DNA of 64,000 nucleotides from NCBI GenBank assembly GCA_032209605.1, contig JASFXZ010000016.1, positions 17,236,001 to 17,300,000 on the forward strand. The letters are read 5' to 3'. This DNA is from Mactromeris polynyma. Its lineage: Eukaryota > Mollusca > Bivalvia > Venerida > Mactridae. Shown one piece after another: positions 12,301-23,894 of the stretch; positions within the stretch are counted from its first letter, which is position 1, and the number at the start of each line of letters is the position of its first letter. Both the position numbers and the translations under genes were made by a program. The notes beneath the pieces are model-generated. The model saw only the letters and a program-made list of their open reading frames with translations, ran no database searches and was not told the DNA's origin.

Positions 12301-15300
12301 CTAGAAATGTCTGAAAATGAAACATTTCACATTTTTCAGATGTTAAAACAATTATGCCGCAATTACATAAAAAATTACCAGAGTTATACCAACATATTTA
12401 AAATTATGCGAGCTTGACAGTTTTTCACAACTATTTAATTCTACGAAAAGATATTGACCGCAAAAAACGCTAATTTAAATCGCAAAAAATGTTTTCCAAG
12501 TTTGCGGCCTCACCTTGCTTTTCTCTTCCTGCTCCTTGAGACTCATCTGTATCGCTCGAGTGAGGTCGTGATCTTCCTCGTAATCCAACGTTATGGCAGA
12601 ATCTACATCATCTCCCTACAGTGAACACGTTGCATAGAAAACAAGGATAAAACATACATACAGTAAACCCTCACTTAGAGACCACCACAATAATAAGACC
12701 ACCTCAATAATAAGACCACCTCAATAATAAGAACCACTTCAAAACTAGAGCTATCACTGAAGGTGATTAATACCCCCACAATACCGCTTTGTCAGACATA
12801 TTTTTGATAAATTCAAAGATGGCCGCCAGTCAAGACAATGAAATTATCTATCACTATCTATCACTACAGGACCACAATCAGAATGTGCCGACAATATACA
12901 CAACTAGGCTTGGTAGAAATAATTCATGGAAAACCATGTTATGTGACATGACGGAACAAGTGGTGATTCCCATATAGCCCCCATTGCATATTTTGAAGTG
13001 GGGTTATAATAAGAATTGTGTACATTTTAATATTTCGGAGGTGATATGAATACCACAGTATGGGAGTCAGGTCAAAATCAATAAAATAGAAAAAATGAAC
13101 AGTAATATATAGCACTTTGTCACAAAGAAATATAATGATACATTCGACTAGAGTATGAACTAGCAACACCAATATATTTGATTTTAACTCCCAAGATCTG
13201 AACATTTTGCATTCAAATTCGAACAAATATAGCAACAGAGCGTATTAAATTGATACAATTTATATTCGCAATCAAGACATTTTGTTCCATTGTCCTTGAC
13301 TGCAGTTTCACAGATTTAATCAAATAATCAAACTACCTGGATATAACATTATATTATGCCTTATTTCAATGGATTTTAAAAGAAATCCCGTTATTTTCAC
13401 TGAAAGGCGAGTCTTCAACAACAAAAACAAACCATTTGCTAGTATCTGAATGTAATAAACCAAAAATGCTGCCAACAGAACAGTAAAAACTAATCAACAG
13501 TTCCTGTGAAATAAAAAACTGAACTTGTATAGAATTGCTCACAAAAAGCTGGGCAAAATGGAACTAAATCAATGCAAAATATATCAACAATATGCTAGAA
13601 ATAACAGTTATTTTCACAGAAAGATAAGTCGTTTACAACTAAAAACAAACCATTTGCTAGTAAGTGAAAGTAAGAGAAACTATTTTTAGTAACAGTGACC
13701 TTGACCTTGGCCCCACCAGCCCCAATATCGAACTTGACCTGTATCTTCTGATGTTACACCTGTGTACCAAAAATTTTTCAAATCTGTCTAGCCTTTCATG
13801 AGTTATCGTCCGGAAACCATGAAAACCGACAGACCGACCGACCGACAAGCTCACTCCTATATACTCCCTCAAACTTCGTTTGTGGGGGTATAATTACGAA
13901 TGCAATTTTCAAGTCCATAATCACTGTTTTACTTTTTATTCAACCTGAATATTATGACCACCTCAATAAGAAGGCCATTTTTCAAGAGTCCCAAGGGTGG
14001 TCTAATTATTGAGGTTTTACTGTATATGCAATTTTGGAGGATTGTGTATGATTTTATTTCCATTTTTCAACTGTTTTCCAATTAAGTGTCTGTGACGAAA
14101 TTTTAAAACATTATGCGAATATTTATATGCATTATTTGGAAAGTTAAGTCAGACATCATCTCCATCTTTATACTACTGATGTCAGTGAGGAAATTCTTAA
14201 GAAATGTTCACATTTTGTCACAGACTCCAAACCTTTCAATAAAGTTAACCAAGTTGATTCAAAATATAGAGAATAGTAGCGCACATAGAAGATTCTTAAG
14301 AAACTAAAATAATTCTTCAAAATAAAGGAATATAGCAATAAATTGAAGCCCTTTGTATAATTCAATGTATGCTTCTCAGACATGATATGCAGTTCAAATA
14401 TCATCGGCGCACGTTTTAAAACACTTCATATCATTATTTATGAAATGAGTCAACAATTTTTACAAAGACCAGTCAAGGGAGGTAACTATTAGTGTCAGTA
14501 TCCAGTTTCGGGTGCCATTGGTCATTGTAGAGAGCTGTATAACCTTGAAATTGTTTGGGAGGAATTTTAAATGTCATTCAATGGAGAGAGTCACTTAAGA
14601 GAGGAAATACTGTACCTTCTGTTTTGTTTCTGTGAACATACTTTCAGTCTCGGTAGATTTGTCGGTTGAAGTTTCTGTCGAAGGTTTTTTAAACCCGAAT
14701 CTACAGTATAGAGAAACAGACATACATGTATATATCAAACTGAGTAATCATGCCCTGTAAAATTCTATAAACCTATCTCAACACATCATCAGTGTACAGT
14801 GGAACTTTTAACATTAGGCCTTTTTCTGATTGAAAACATCTACATTGCTTTGAGAGTGGAAAATGACAAAAAAGGGGAAAGATATATCCTCTTCACAGTG
14901 GAGAATGGGACAATTTATAAAGCTATTTATACAAACCCTGTATATTCTAGTTTTCGTCTACTCGGTGTTTCCTCGCACTTCGATTCCTCAATCACTGACT
15001 GACATAATTTCTGTTCACTGAAAATACAAGAGTAGACGTAGACAATGTGCAGGTATATATCAACACATAAAATCAACATTTTTCTAGTTTTTTTACTAAA
15101 TACTCAAATTTCTATAAGATTTTAAAGTGTCTATATTTAATGAAACCTGGAATTTCCAAAAAGCCCATGTTTTTGGCCAAAATCCGGTCAAAAATAATCA
15201 AACTGACCATTGAGATTCAGCTCAGGTTGTGGGAACCCATGAACATAATCTGGTTGTTTGTGACTTAAAGCTCCATTACAAATAAAGGTATAATGATACT

Positions 15301-18300
15301 AACCTGGCAACAGCATCTACAGACAGTGGTGGATACGGTGGTTGTGTTTCCTGTCCGCAGTGATGTTGTAACGTTAAATAAAAAGGCACTCTCACATTCT
15401 GTCCCATCTTTGTATTCTTAGAATGTAACTGACTATAACTGTATCGTTTTAGATGTAAAATAAACACCCTAAAAATAGTAATATAAATATGAAAGTAAAA
15501 TATAATAGCAAAATTACACATTTTAACTGTCATTTTAAAAACATAACCTACTGAACGATGTATCAGATTTGATTTATGAAGACTTTTCTTTCTATCTATT
15601 GAGAGAAATTTTAATTCGACACTTTTTCCAGCCATTTTTTTCAGTTTTAGGGGAAGTATGGCGTGTCCTTTTGATAGGGGAAATTTGCATCATGATTCAC
15701 CAAATTTAGGTATTTATAAGGCTTTCAAATTTTGAATAATTTTACTGAATTTTCTTTATAAGTAGGGGAAAAATATATAATTTTTTCTTTGGGGAATGGG
15801 GCCCAATATCGGCCCCAACATTTGCCATAACAAAGGGCTGATTTCAGAAGGGGAATTGGTACCTATAAACGACCCCGAAAATGGCCAAATGAGTGCCTAG
15901 ACTGATGTCTTTTATTTTTAATTATCAGAACAGAGATTATGAACACTTATATACCTTCAAATAGAATCAATCATCAATTCAAAAACCTACCTTGGCAAAC
16001 GAGAGATCTTATGAGTGACATTAGATTTACAGTGTCCACACTTTTCGCAAGTATAATCTATTTCCTCATTCTTGAAGAACAACATCAAAGCATCCTGTAA
16101 TGATCTTGGCGTCAACAAATCTCTGAAATGGTAAAGTTTACAGTAACAACCTCTCATTTCAACAGCATACCATCGGAACCGATGACAGCAGAAAATTCAG
16201 TATCTGTAATTTAGATATAAGTGTTATAAGTCATGAACATTAAGAGTAGTTGTCATGAACTTGCATAAAGGAAACATCATAAAGATATTTCCCGAAAACA
16301 AACTTACTTTTGTTTTGGTACGTCCAATGAGATGTCGTGGAACTGTTCTGTTTTAGTGACTTCATCTTTACATCTACAATGGAAATCAACAAGGAGATAC
16401 TTTTTGTGAGCTAGCTTTTCACACCTACAGTAAAACCTCACTTAACGACCACCTAATTTTTTTTTTAATTTTGAGGGGAGATATTTTTATTTTCCTCATA
16501 AATAAGTATGACCACCTAAATATTAAGACCACCTCAAAATTAAGAACACAATTTTCAAGTCCATTTTCACTGTTTTGCTCTTTATTCAACATCGATATAA
16601 AGACAAGTCTTCAAGGGTCTCAAGAGTGGTCTTATTATTGAGGTTTTACTGTATTTAATTTCATGGAAAGACACTTCTAACACAAAATGATTTGTTAATA
16701 GAATCATTTCTTTTCTAACAGAACTTTACCCTACCAGTTAGTTCAGTGGTTAAATGTGCTAGGCTGTCACCCAGGAGGTCCATATTTGATTCCCGGGACG
16801 GCCACGGTCATTTGTCCTCCACCTCTGATTCATGAGGGGAAGTTATCACCTGCTGGTGGAAGGACAAGTTAGAACAGGCTGTTAATTAATTCTAGCAAAA
16901 CTGGTTAGGCCAACTGACCAGTGTATATAACTGGAAAATTGTTAAGACGGCATAAAACCCTTAAAACATTATAATGGTACTTACTGCATACAAGTTAACG
17001 TATGTAAAACCTCAAACTCAAAATTGACGGTTATAGGGTTCTGTCCTTGGTATGCAGAAGAGGCGGAGTCTGATCTATTTTCAAGCCCACCTTCATTTTC
17101 CTTATTAGGAGTGGGCGTGGCCTTTGAAACTTTGATCACTTCTTCCTTCAATTGGTCTAAAACTTGCCCTAGAAACTCATGAGCATCCTGCGACGAAAAA
17201 AAGATAGAAGTAAATATGCTTCAAGACAATACAGTCGGACCTCGTTTATTCGACAACCTTCTTTCTGAATACTTCTTATCATCCGAATAAATATAAGGTC
17301 CCGATGTATCTTCAAAACCATATATTATTCGGAATTTTTTTTTTTTCAATTTTGTATCTGGCAACGATTATGAAACTTTTATCATGCAAGAAATGTGATT
17401 GTAAAGTTTTGCCATCTTGCCACATCATGTCAATATGTATACTGATAACTGTCACAAACTACTCCCATCAAAATTATTTCAAGGGAAATAACTACAGGTA
17501 ATTTGGCACGTTAAAGTCTTAAAGTATGTACACATCATTAGAAAATAGTGTGTGCAGTCTGACAAATGAGATAGATATACAATGTACTTTCTAGGCCTTC
17601 CTTTTAAAATTGTTTTAAACCTATTCCTGGAAATGGCCTCTACTCAAAAGCGTACATCTGTATGAAGGCATTTATAACCAAATATGATTACGACTAAGCA
17701 TTTTTGACAGGTCACGACTATCTGTTTGTTTGTTTCATCGGGTTTAACGTCGTTTCTCAACGATATTTCAGTTATATACGGCGGCCGTTTCACCTAACCA
17801 GTTTTTCCTGGACTGAAATCTAACCAGTACTAACTTACCCTTCCACAAGGCACGACTATCCACCTTGAAACTCGCAAGAGACAAACAAACGCGATACTTT
17901 GCAGCAGTGTTTTTTTTGAAAATAATTTTACTGCCTGTGCCTTTTCAATTGGGAAAATATGTGCGATTAATCCCAAATTTGGGAAAATAAGAGCATGGTT
18001 ATTTACATACAATGAATTATTACTTTTCCCTCTTTGTCTCAAAGTGCTCTTTTCAGGATGGTAAAAAAATGTTTGTTTTTTTATCTTTCTGGGGGAATAA
18101 AGGAAGCTTTTTTGCTAGGGGAAACAGCCGAAATTCGGCAGTAAAATTGAACAAAAAAAAATCACTGCGTAGCATCATTTGACTTACATGCTGTCCATAG
18201 CCAGAAAATCTCTTGGCAGTATTAGATATTGCACATTTAACACGACGTAATGCATCTCTCTTGGAAATATCTGTAGCATTTGCTTGACGTTTTACATACA

Positions 18301-21300
18301 GCAACTTGACTAGAGCGCTAGAATACACAAATATATAGATGTAGTATAGTATCCAAACCTATGCCAAATTAGAAAATTAAAACAGTGTTTATCTGCAGTT
18401 TTTCTTCTTACCTGCCAAAAAAGCTGCACTTCAAAACATTTTATTGCTCCATGGTAGGAATATTTTTAGTCAATTTGATCAAGAGAAATAGTCAGATATG
18501 CTTCTTAGAAACTCTGTATAGGATAGTCATTTCGCAAACTTAAGAAGTTGCGAAATCGTCACTAACAATGAAATCTCGAACGTTTTTAGCTATTGTTATT
18601 GTCAATTGCCATTTTGCTCGAAATAACTTTTGTAACGTGTATGATACATGTAGTTATTTCATTTACGTATTTATATTTATCAAAACAATAAATTGGTATT
18701 AGCAGTAAATCATAAAATCAACTATTGTTATGCTCTAGAAATTAGTTGAACCCACTTTTCACCTATCGAATCTGAATACAAGTAATCTCCTTATACATTT
18801 TATATATTTCTGTATGCAGACAGGGTTAGCACCTCTGACCAGGATATGTAACAAAGATGTATGCTTACTGGAAGAGTGAATGTTGTTGAAATGATTTCAG
18901 CATTTTTCTGTTAGATGTTAGGTCTGTTGCCAAGGTTTCCAAACCAAAAAGGCACTGTAGTATAGCGTTCATATAACATGTGTTTCCTAGATTGGAAAAC
19001 CTGGAAAGATAGACAAAATGTTGATACATTTCAATGATAAAGTGAGGTCCTTGTATTAGGATGAACATGTTTGCTCCAGTAAAGTATGTCTCTATATGAG
19101 GACCATAGGAAGACAACATTGACCAACGTTTATACAGATAAACTTTCAAGTACAATGATAGTGACTGGACTGCACCAACAATCTGTATCAAGTACAATGA
19201 TAGTGACTGGACTGCACCAACAATCTGTATCAAGTACAATGATAGTGACGGGACTGCACCAACAATCTGTATCAAGTACAATTATAGTGACTGGACTGCA
19301 CCAACAATCTGTATCAAGTACAATGATAGTGACTGGACTGCACCAACAATCTGTATCAAGTACAATGATAGTGACTGGACTGCACCAACAATCTGTATCA
19401 AGTACAATGATAGTGACTGGACTGCACCAACAATCTGTATCAAGTACAATGATAGTGACGGGACTGCACCAACAATCTGTATCAAGTACAATTATAGTGA
19501 CTGGACTGCACCAACAATCTGTATCAAGTACAATGATAGTGACGGGACTGCACCAACAATCTGTATCAAGGACATCCCTCAAAAGATTTGTGAGGCATAA
19601 CCCGACCCAACAAAATTTAGGTGTGGAGAAAAGTAATTAATATGTAATTAGTTTTCTATTAACAACTTTTCATGGTCAATCAAGTTTCAACAATTAAAAT
19701 GCAGCCCCAATAAAGGGTTCCCACTCAAACACCAGGATATTTTACGAGACTGTAGGGTAGAATTTTTTAAGGATAACCCTATTAAACTTTTGTTAAAAAC
19801 AATTCTTAATTTTTGACAGTACAGATTGAATACATACCCCTGTAACGTTTGCGTCTGATTAACTTCTGCTGATTGTACAGGTTTGACTTTCATTGAGTAA
19901 GATATACTGTCCGATAGACGCGGTCGCTTGATTGGTGTAGGATCTGGCATTAACCCTGGCGTTCTTTTACTGTTACTGTAAAATAAACATAAACAAATAA
20001 TTAAAGAGAGTAGGTAGTACAGGGGTTCCAATTGACCCTTGAGTTGACCCCTGTAATTGAAAAAGCCACATTTTGACCATCAGCATTCTGGCTGAAGGGT
20101 CAATTTTTCTTTAAATTTTAGTTATTTTGGCTATAAAGTGGTACGCTATAAGACGAACATTTGTAACAACTTCCTTGTTAAACATTACACTTTGCACCCT
20201 CTCCCCCCCTTCTTTTCTTTTCTCTTAGTTCTTTTTCAAAAACGCTTATTTTTTCAATACTTACACTTGAGTTTAAACATTTTTGTAAACATTATAATCA
20301 CCTAAACCAATCTCGTACCTGTTGGAAATGTATAATATTAAGGAGAAGACCTATATAAGTCATTGGCTTTCGGTCTCATCCTTTTTTACATTTACTACTG
20401 AACAAACTCATTCATGTAAAATGTTGTATATTATATTGTATTATTATGATGTTCATAGTACATGTATGTAAATAAAATATGTTAAAACTAAGTCAAAAAT
20501 TATCAAAATGACTCTCGAGATTCAGCACCTAGTGGAACCCTTGTAGTATGGATATAAATGTTTTCAATTTTATGCCCTACCAATTATTTTTATATCATAC
20601 TGAGACAGTGTTTACTTGCAGCATATGTAGCACTACCCCACAGTGATATCACCCCATAGACACGTGAAATGAAAGCACAAACTCTTGCGTATCATATGGG
20701 AATTCCCACATTTACATTGTTGCTGGAAAACTCAGCGTAGGACAAGTCTTGGGATGATGACGTCACATATAATGATGTCTCATAACATCAAATAATTACT
20801 TAATTTGTCACTTCATATTTTACTATAACAAAAAAAATCTTCAAACATTAGTTCTGTTACTTAATCTTGTCCTTAATTTCTTAAAAAAAATCCATCACTC
20901 ATTTTGTGTGTGTATTGGAATCTTTGACTCACAGAAAAATGTTCAGGCGTTAACTCGCCAAAACAATTACCCAATGTCGGCTATTTCAATCAGTCCTGGA
21001 AACCTGTGAAAGATTCTTATAACCTTACACTGCGTCAACCAGTCCTAGAACTAACCTAAATATGCTCAGCATTGGCAAGTCAGTTACAATTTTAACAGCA
21101 TTGGTATGACGCAGATCAGTTTAACACTAATATACATAGATAATCACGCCACTTGTTAATATTGTTATATACCCATTCATTACACAATTAGTTCTAACAT
21201 TACCTATTCAGCCATCGACCCGGTGTACTTGTGTATGAAGGATTACTTGATGGCTTGGTGCTGTAGAAAGATGTCACGTTAGACAAACATTGTCTACTTT

Positions 21301-23777
21301 TCTCCGCACTTCTCTGTAGGAATTGTTCAGTAGGCTTTGTGCTTGATCTGAAATAGTACATTTTTACAATGACATGGAATGTAGGAAGAGAGGACACTAC
21401 TGTCAACTCTCCTTATACTGAGACATAAATCCAGGGAATATACATGATTGTTATAATGAGAGTTGACTGATAACTGCATGACATTTTAGTGTCAAACATA
21501 TATTATTGCTCAAAATCACCATGTCGGTCTTTTTATGTAACTTTAAAAAGTATAATCTCCAGCATACCAGACCAGAACGTGTTTACACAAGTGCTGGAAA
21601 ACACTATCTTAACCCCCCCGCCACCCATGTAGGATATAAACCTCTATCTCACCCCCCCCCACCCATGTAGGATAGAAAACTCTATCTTAGGCCCCCCCCC
21701 ACCCATGTAGGATAGAAAACTCTATCTTACCCCCCCCATCCATGTAGGATAGAAAACTCTATCTTATCCCCCCACCCATGTAGGATATTTCTTTATGTAC
21801 TGGAAGCCAGTGAAAGATTCTCTCTTATTATTGATCATTCCAGCAACAAGGAAGCTAATAGTGGTGTATTAAAAGAATGACTAAAATATTTATACGCAGT
21901 GCTTGAAAGCAAAATTATATTTATTGGTCTATTACTTACAGATTATTTTCTTTTCCCTCATAGGAATCTCTTCTGTGTGACTTCACACTAAAATAAAGCA
22001 ACATTTATTCTATAAGGCTCTTGGGCTTAGACTTAGAACTATTTCTCACCACTAAGACTGCAGCTAGGTCCCCAGCCCTGTGTTCAGTTACTGCTAACAG
22101 TTGACTGCAATCGGGGAACCAAATTGCAAAACGAAATGATAGCCTCAAACACCTTTACTGAACGCAGGTTACTTCCCTTTTGGTTAATTGGCTATTCGGT
22201 TTGGTTATATAAATTCATGTATATGAAATACATAAAATTCTCAATTACTGATAGTTCCGTGACTTGTAACGACACGTCATAATATTTTTTTTGTAGACTA
22301 TCCAAAAATTTGATGTGTTTTGCGTGTTACCTACTGACCTTGTAAAATTTTGCGCATTATTTTCCTTCTCTTGAGAATCGATGCTTCCATCATTCAATGA
22401 ATTAACTGCGTTCTCTTTTCCGGAAAGTCCCACAATGCACTTCGTCATAGTTCCTGTAAAGTAGTTTGATTTTTCGATCAGGCGTCAAATTGAAATGGGC
22501 TATTCCAACCCATGTATTATTCAAAATAAAATTTCAGACTCAATTAAATTGAAAAAAAGGTCTGACTGTAGCCTGATCCCTAACGCCGTAGTCACTACAT
22601 AATCCTGATTCTTGTTACATTGGCTAAAACATCTCTAATAAGAACTGTTGCAATGTATAACTGATCGAAAATATATTTTTTTACCATATTACTAAGAGTC
22701 AAATGTGTTAAATAGCCCGATTGTTAAAAAAACTGGAAGTTTTTTCAAATTTTATGATGTACACTTCAAATATCTTTTTTCACCAAATACGGATCAATAC
22801 AATATGCGTTCATTAATGCATGTTTTTTGATGTTTTAACTATAGGAAATGTATAGTTTGTTTCGGTACAAAATTGAACAAAAAATCAGCATAACATATCT
22901 TTAACTGACTTTAAGTCTCATTACAAACAAAATTAAAATAAACAACCTACCTGCTGGTTTAGATCTCTCAACTTTACTAAGAAGATCTTTGAGTACATGA
23001 ATGTTTTTCTTGTGGTCAGTCCTATAGTACAAGGATATTACCGTAGTACTTCCAATAGAACGCTTTAAATCAATAAACATACCAGCTTCATTAAAGGTTT
23101 TCTTTACCAGAGTATGTGATGTCAACTGAAAATGAAATTATAAGGCCACTGAGTTACATAAAACGAGTGGTTCGGCCACTGAGTTACATAAAATGAGTGG
23201 TTCGGCCACTGAGTTACATAAAACGAGTGGTTCGGTTTTTATTTCAAAACAACTCATCCTTACATAATACATTATATGAAACCTAAATGTTAATTCAAAT
23301 GAATACCAAACGATACATTAAAATGAAAACTAAAATTGGTATTATATGAAAAATAAACTTGATATTATAAGAAAACTTGTGGGTTCCATTGGATCCTGTA
23401 GTTGACCCTTTGACCCCTGCAATTTCCATTAAGCCATATTTTGAACCTAAGGATTCTGACTGAAGGATATTTTTTCTTTAAATTATATGTTTTTTGGCCA
23501 TAAACTGGTAAATTCCTGTCAAAAATTATCAAAATGCCCCTTGATTCGGAACCTAGGGGAACAACTGAAATAATATTAACATTAAATGAAAACTAACAGG
23601 CATCGTCACACAAGGAGTGTCTGAGCAGGCATAGATCAGTTTTATCTTCCAACCATTAAGATCATCTTTTTCAATTATCAGCGACCCGGTCTTCCATTTT
23701 ACAGTCCCAGTAGAGCTATCAGCGCCCGAATATTTCACTGTGCCAGGAAATACTTCTATTTCTGGCCCTGGTCTCAT
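8037..23777 (-). CDS. USP37: USP37-like ubiquitin carboxyl-terminal hydrolase, complete split gene
   Basis: A cysteine protease that removes ubiquitin; USP37 in vertebrates acts in the nucleus on cyclin A and replication factors. I placed 21 coding exons by GT-AG junctions and phase: 23777-23598, 23125-22951, 22453-22339, 21987-21940, 21347-21204, 19975-19838, 19000-18869, 18317-18188, 17187-16985, 16373-16308, 16122-15991, 15468-15304, 15017-14937 (weakest), 14700-14616, 12615-12514, 11836-11758, 11146-10439, 10072-9903, 9393-9324, 8901-8763, 8097-8037. They sum to 3123 bp, one open frame of 1040 residues (human USP37 is 979). Order: N-terminal PH-like domain, Cys box GNTCYMNA (Cys about 275), zinc-binding CxxC pairs, UIM-bearing insertion, His box GHYISDV (His about 976). 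USP37 is favoured over USP26/29 by the PH-like domain and the UIMs. The exon at 15017-14937 preserves frame whether included or not, so its use is uncertain. The start is the first ATG after a good acceptor (tttttttacag); an untranslated 5' exon is inferred upstream. Confidence 0.93.
9115..9265. repeat. Dispersed repeat piece with GACCTTGACC and GACGGACAGACGG motifs
   Basis: GTGACCTTGACCTTTGACCC, TTGAGTTATTGATCGGAAAT and GGACGGACAGACGG match a repeat type I associate with mollusc genomes. Related pieces lie near 8520 and 13690-13850. It sits in the USP37 intron between the 8901-8763 and 9393-9324 exons. Confidence 0.5.
9559..9726. repeat. Long inverted repeat in a USP37 intron
   Basis: Arms of about 70 bp (9559-9632 and 9653-9726) pair with few mismatches around a loop of about 20 bp: CTCTTTACACAATGCACA on the left, TGTGCATTGTGTAAAGAG on the right. 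A transcript would fold into a long hairpin. Confidence 0.85.
10105..10260. mobile_element. Partial copy of the MITE at 37133-37373
   Basis: Shares TTACAACCTC, TTTCAAGAAAACGCAA, GAAACAATATTTACTCCA and CATATTGCCATATGGGGCAA with 37133-37373 but lacks its right half. Confidence 0.7.
11531..11620. repeat. 29-bp tandem repeat, three units
   Basis: AGAAGATAGCTTCACGACG followed by CCTTATTCAT, three times, the last with one change. Confidence 0.92.
12659..14024. mobile_element. Pogo/Tigger-like MITE, copy 2, split by a nested element
   Basis: The left part (CAGTAAACCCTCACTTAGAG...) and the right part (...TCTAATTATTGAGGTTTTAC then TGTA) are the two ends of the same MITE family. The interior 12742-13893 is foreign and has its own ends, AATACCCCCACA and TGTGGGGGTATAA. 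Confidence 0.7.
12742..13893. mobile_element. Nested element of about 1.15 kb with CCCCCACA/TGTGGGGG ends
   Basis: Bounded by TAATACCCCCACA and TGTGGGGGTATAA. It contains an internal direct repeat (AAACAAACCATTTGCTAGTA at about 13427 and 13645) and a GACCTTGACC/GACCGACCGACCGAC tail. No transposase is seen, so it is non-autonomous. Confidence 0.6.
16428..16651. mobile_element. Pogo/Tigger-like MITE, copy 3, intact
   Basis: CAGTAAAACCTCACTTAACG on the left and TTATTGAGGTTTTACTG on the right are inverted, with TA flanking both ends, as expected for a TA target duplication. It sits in a USP37 intron and is the best-preserved copy in the window. Confidence 0.8.
16727..16975 (+). mobile_element. 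tRNA-derived SINE
   Basis: A pol III A-box-like TTAGTTCAGTGGT and B-box-like GGTCCATATTTGATTCC sit at tRNA spacing, followed by a non-tRNA body and a tail ending AACTGGAAAATTGTTAAGAC then GGCATAAAACCC. A tail of the same family appears inverted at 17740-17835. Confidence 0.75.
17740..17835 (-). mobile_element. SINE tail fragment
   Basis: The reverse complement carries ACTGGTTAGATTTCAGTCCA and ATATAACTGAAATATCGTTG then AGAAACGACGTTAAACCC, the tail type of the SINE at 16727-16975. No A/B boxes, so it is 5' truncated. Confidence 0.65.
17905..18165 (-). repeat. Dispersed repeat, matches 29690-29960
   Basis: The reverse complement of this block matches 29690-29960: GCCGAATTTCGGCTGTTTCC, TTTTCCCAATTGAAAAGGCA and CAGGCAGTAAAATTATTTTC. 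It abuts the USP37 exon 18317-18188. A related block lies at 41335-41725. Confidence 0.7.
19147..19570. repeat. 42-bp minisatellite, about 10 units
   Basis: Unit TCAAGTACAATGATAGTGAC then TGGACTGCACCAACAATCTGTA; variants have GACGGG or AATTATAG. It lies in the intron just upstream of the USP37 Cys-box exon. The period is divisible by three, so long open frames here are artefacts. Confidence 0.97.
20024..20545. repeat. Dispersed repeat with GGTTCCA / TGGAACCC ends, interrupted
   Basis: GGGGTTCCAATTGACCC...TTGACCCCTGTAATTGA at the left and AAAATTATCAAAATGACTCT...GTGGAACCC at the right match the two ends of the more compact copy at 23383-23572. A related right end is near 15180-15240. Confidence 0.55.
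21596..21786. repeat. C-rich tandem repeat of about 37 bp, five units
   Basis: Unit ACCCATGTAGGATAGAAAAC then TCTATCTTACCCCCCCC with variable C-run length, in a USP37 intron. Confidence 0.9.
23141..23235. repeat. 30-bp tandem repeat, three units
   Basis: GGCCACTGAGTTACATAAAA then CGAGTGGTTC, three times, immediately 5' of the USP37 exon 2 acceptor. Confidence 0.93.
23383..23572. repeat. Dispersed repeat with GGGTTCCA / GGGGAAC ends
   Basis: A compact copy of the family at 20024-20545, from GTGGGTTCCATTGGATCC to CCTAGGGGAACAAC; it ends about 25 bp from the USP37 exon 1 donor. Confidence 0.55.
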
Positions 23778-23894
23778 TTTCTGTAAAAAAATAACAATCA
23801 TCACATTTAAGTGTGTCATTGAAGGTCAAGTATATATCAATATCTAAGCCAAATTTAACAATGACAAATTTATCAACATTTGTACACAGAAATA

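Larger units (their letters stand above)
9903..12615 (-). other. USP37: USP37 exons 14-18: UIM-bearing acidic insertion (numbering without the 15017-14937 exon)
   Basis: This insertion splits the catalytic domain, as in vertebrate USP37, which carries three ubiquitin-interacting motifs here. I see two good ones: HDLTRAIQMSLKEQE (exon 12615-12514) and EDEMIQLAIEQSLLDSE (start of the large 708-bp exon 11146-10439). A weaker one, SNIEKVLELSRQEQ, has Val for the usual Ala (exon 11836-11758). The remainder of the 708-bp exon is acidic and low in complexity (many D, E, S, K). The exon 10072-9903 contains VEDKENKKPL, aligning with the NKENKTP stretch of human USP37, a KEN-type degron region. Confidence 0.85.
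15304..19000 (-). other. USP37: USP37 exons 7-12: first half of the USP catalytic domain
   Basis: Exon 7 (19000-18869) opens with GFSNLGNTCYMNAILQ, the USP Cys box holding the nucleophile. Exon 8 has AISNTAKRFSGYGQH and exon 9 begins DAHEFLGQVLDQLKEE, the conserved QDAHEFL helix. Cysteine pairs TCMQC (exon 9/10 junction) and YTCEKCGHC (exon 11) form the structural zinc site. Exon 12 has VFILHLKRYSY, the conserved ILHLKRF-type strand. Exons 9-11 end in phase 2 and their junction codons read through correctly. Confidence 0.92.
22951..23780 (-). other. USP37: USP37 exons 1-2: PH-like N-terminal domain
   Basis: These two exons encode roughly residues 1-118. The segment TGTVKWKTGSLIIEKDD followed by a strand-rich stretch and a final helix (VLKDLLSKV) matches the pleckstrin-homology-like domain at the start of vertebrate USP37 (TKWKEGSFEI in human). 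The exon 1/2 junction is phase 0. Exon 1 is preceded by a polypyrimidine tract and AG; the donors are GTTAGT and GTAGGT. The ATG lies 3 bases into the exon, so the rest of the 5' UTR must come from an upstream exon. Confidence 0.85.

Noticed and set aside
19086..19640. Long ORFs on both strands with 14-residue repeats
   Set aside because: Artefact of the 42-bp minisatellite inside a USP37 intron; the apparent fusion with the Cys-box exon ignores a clear splice acceptor.
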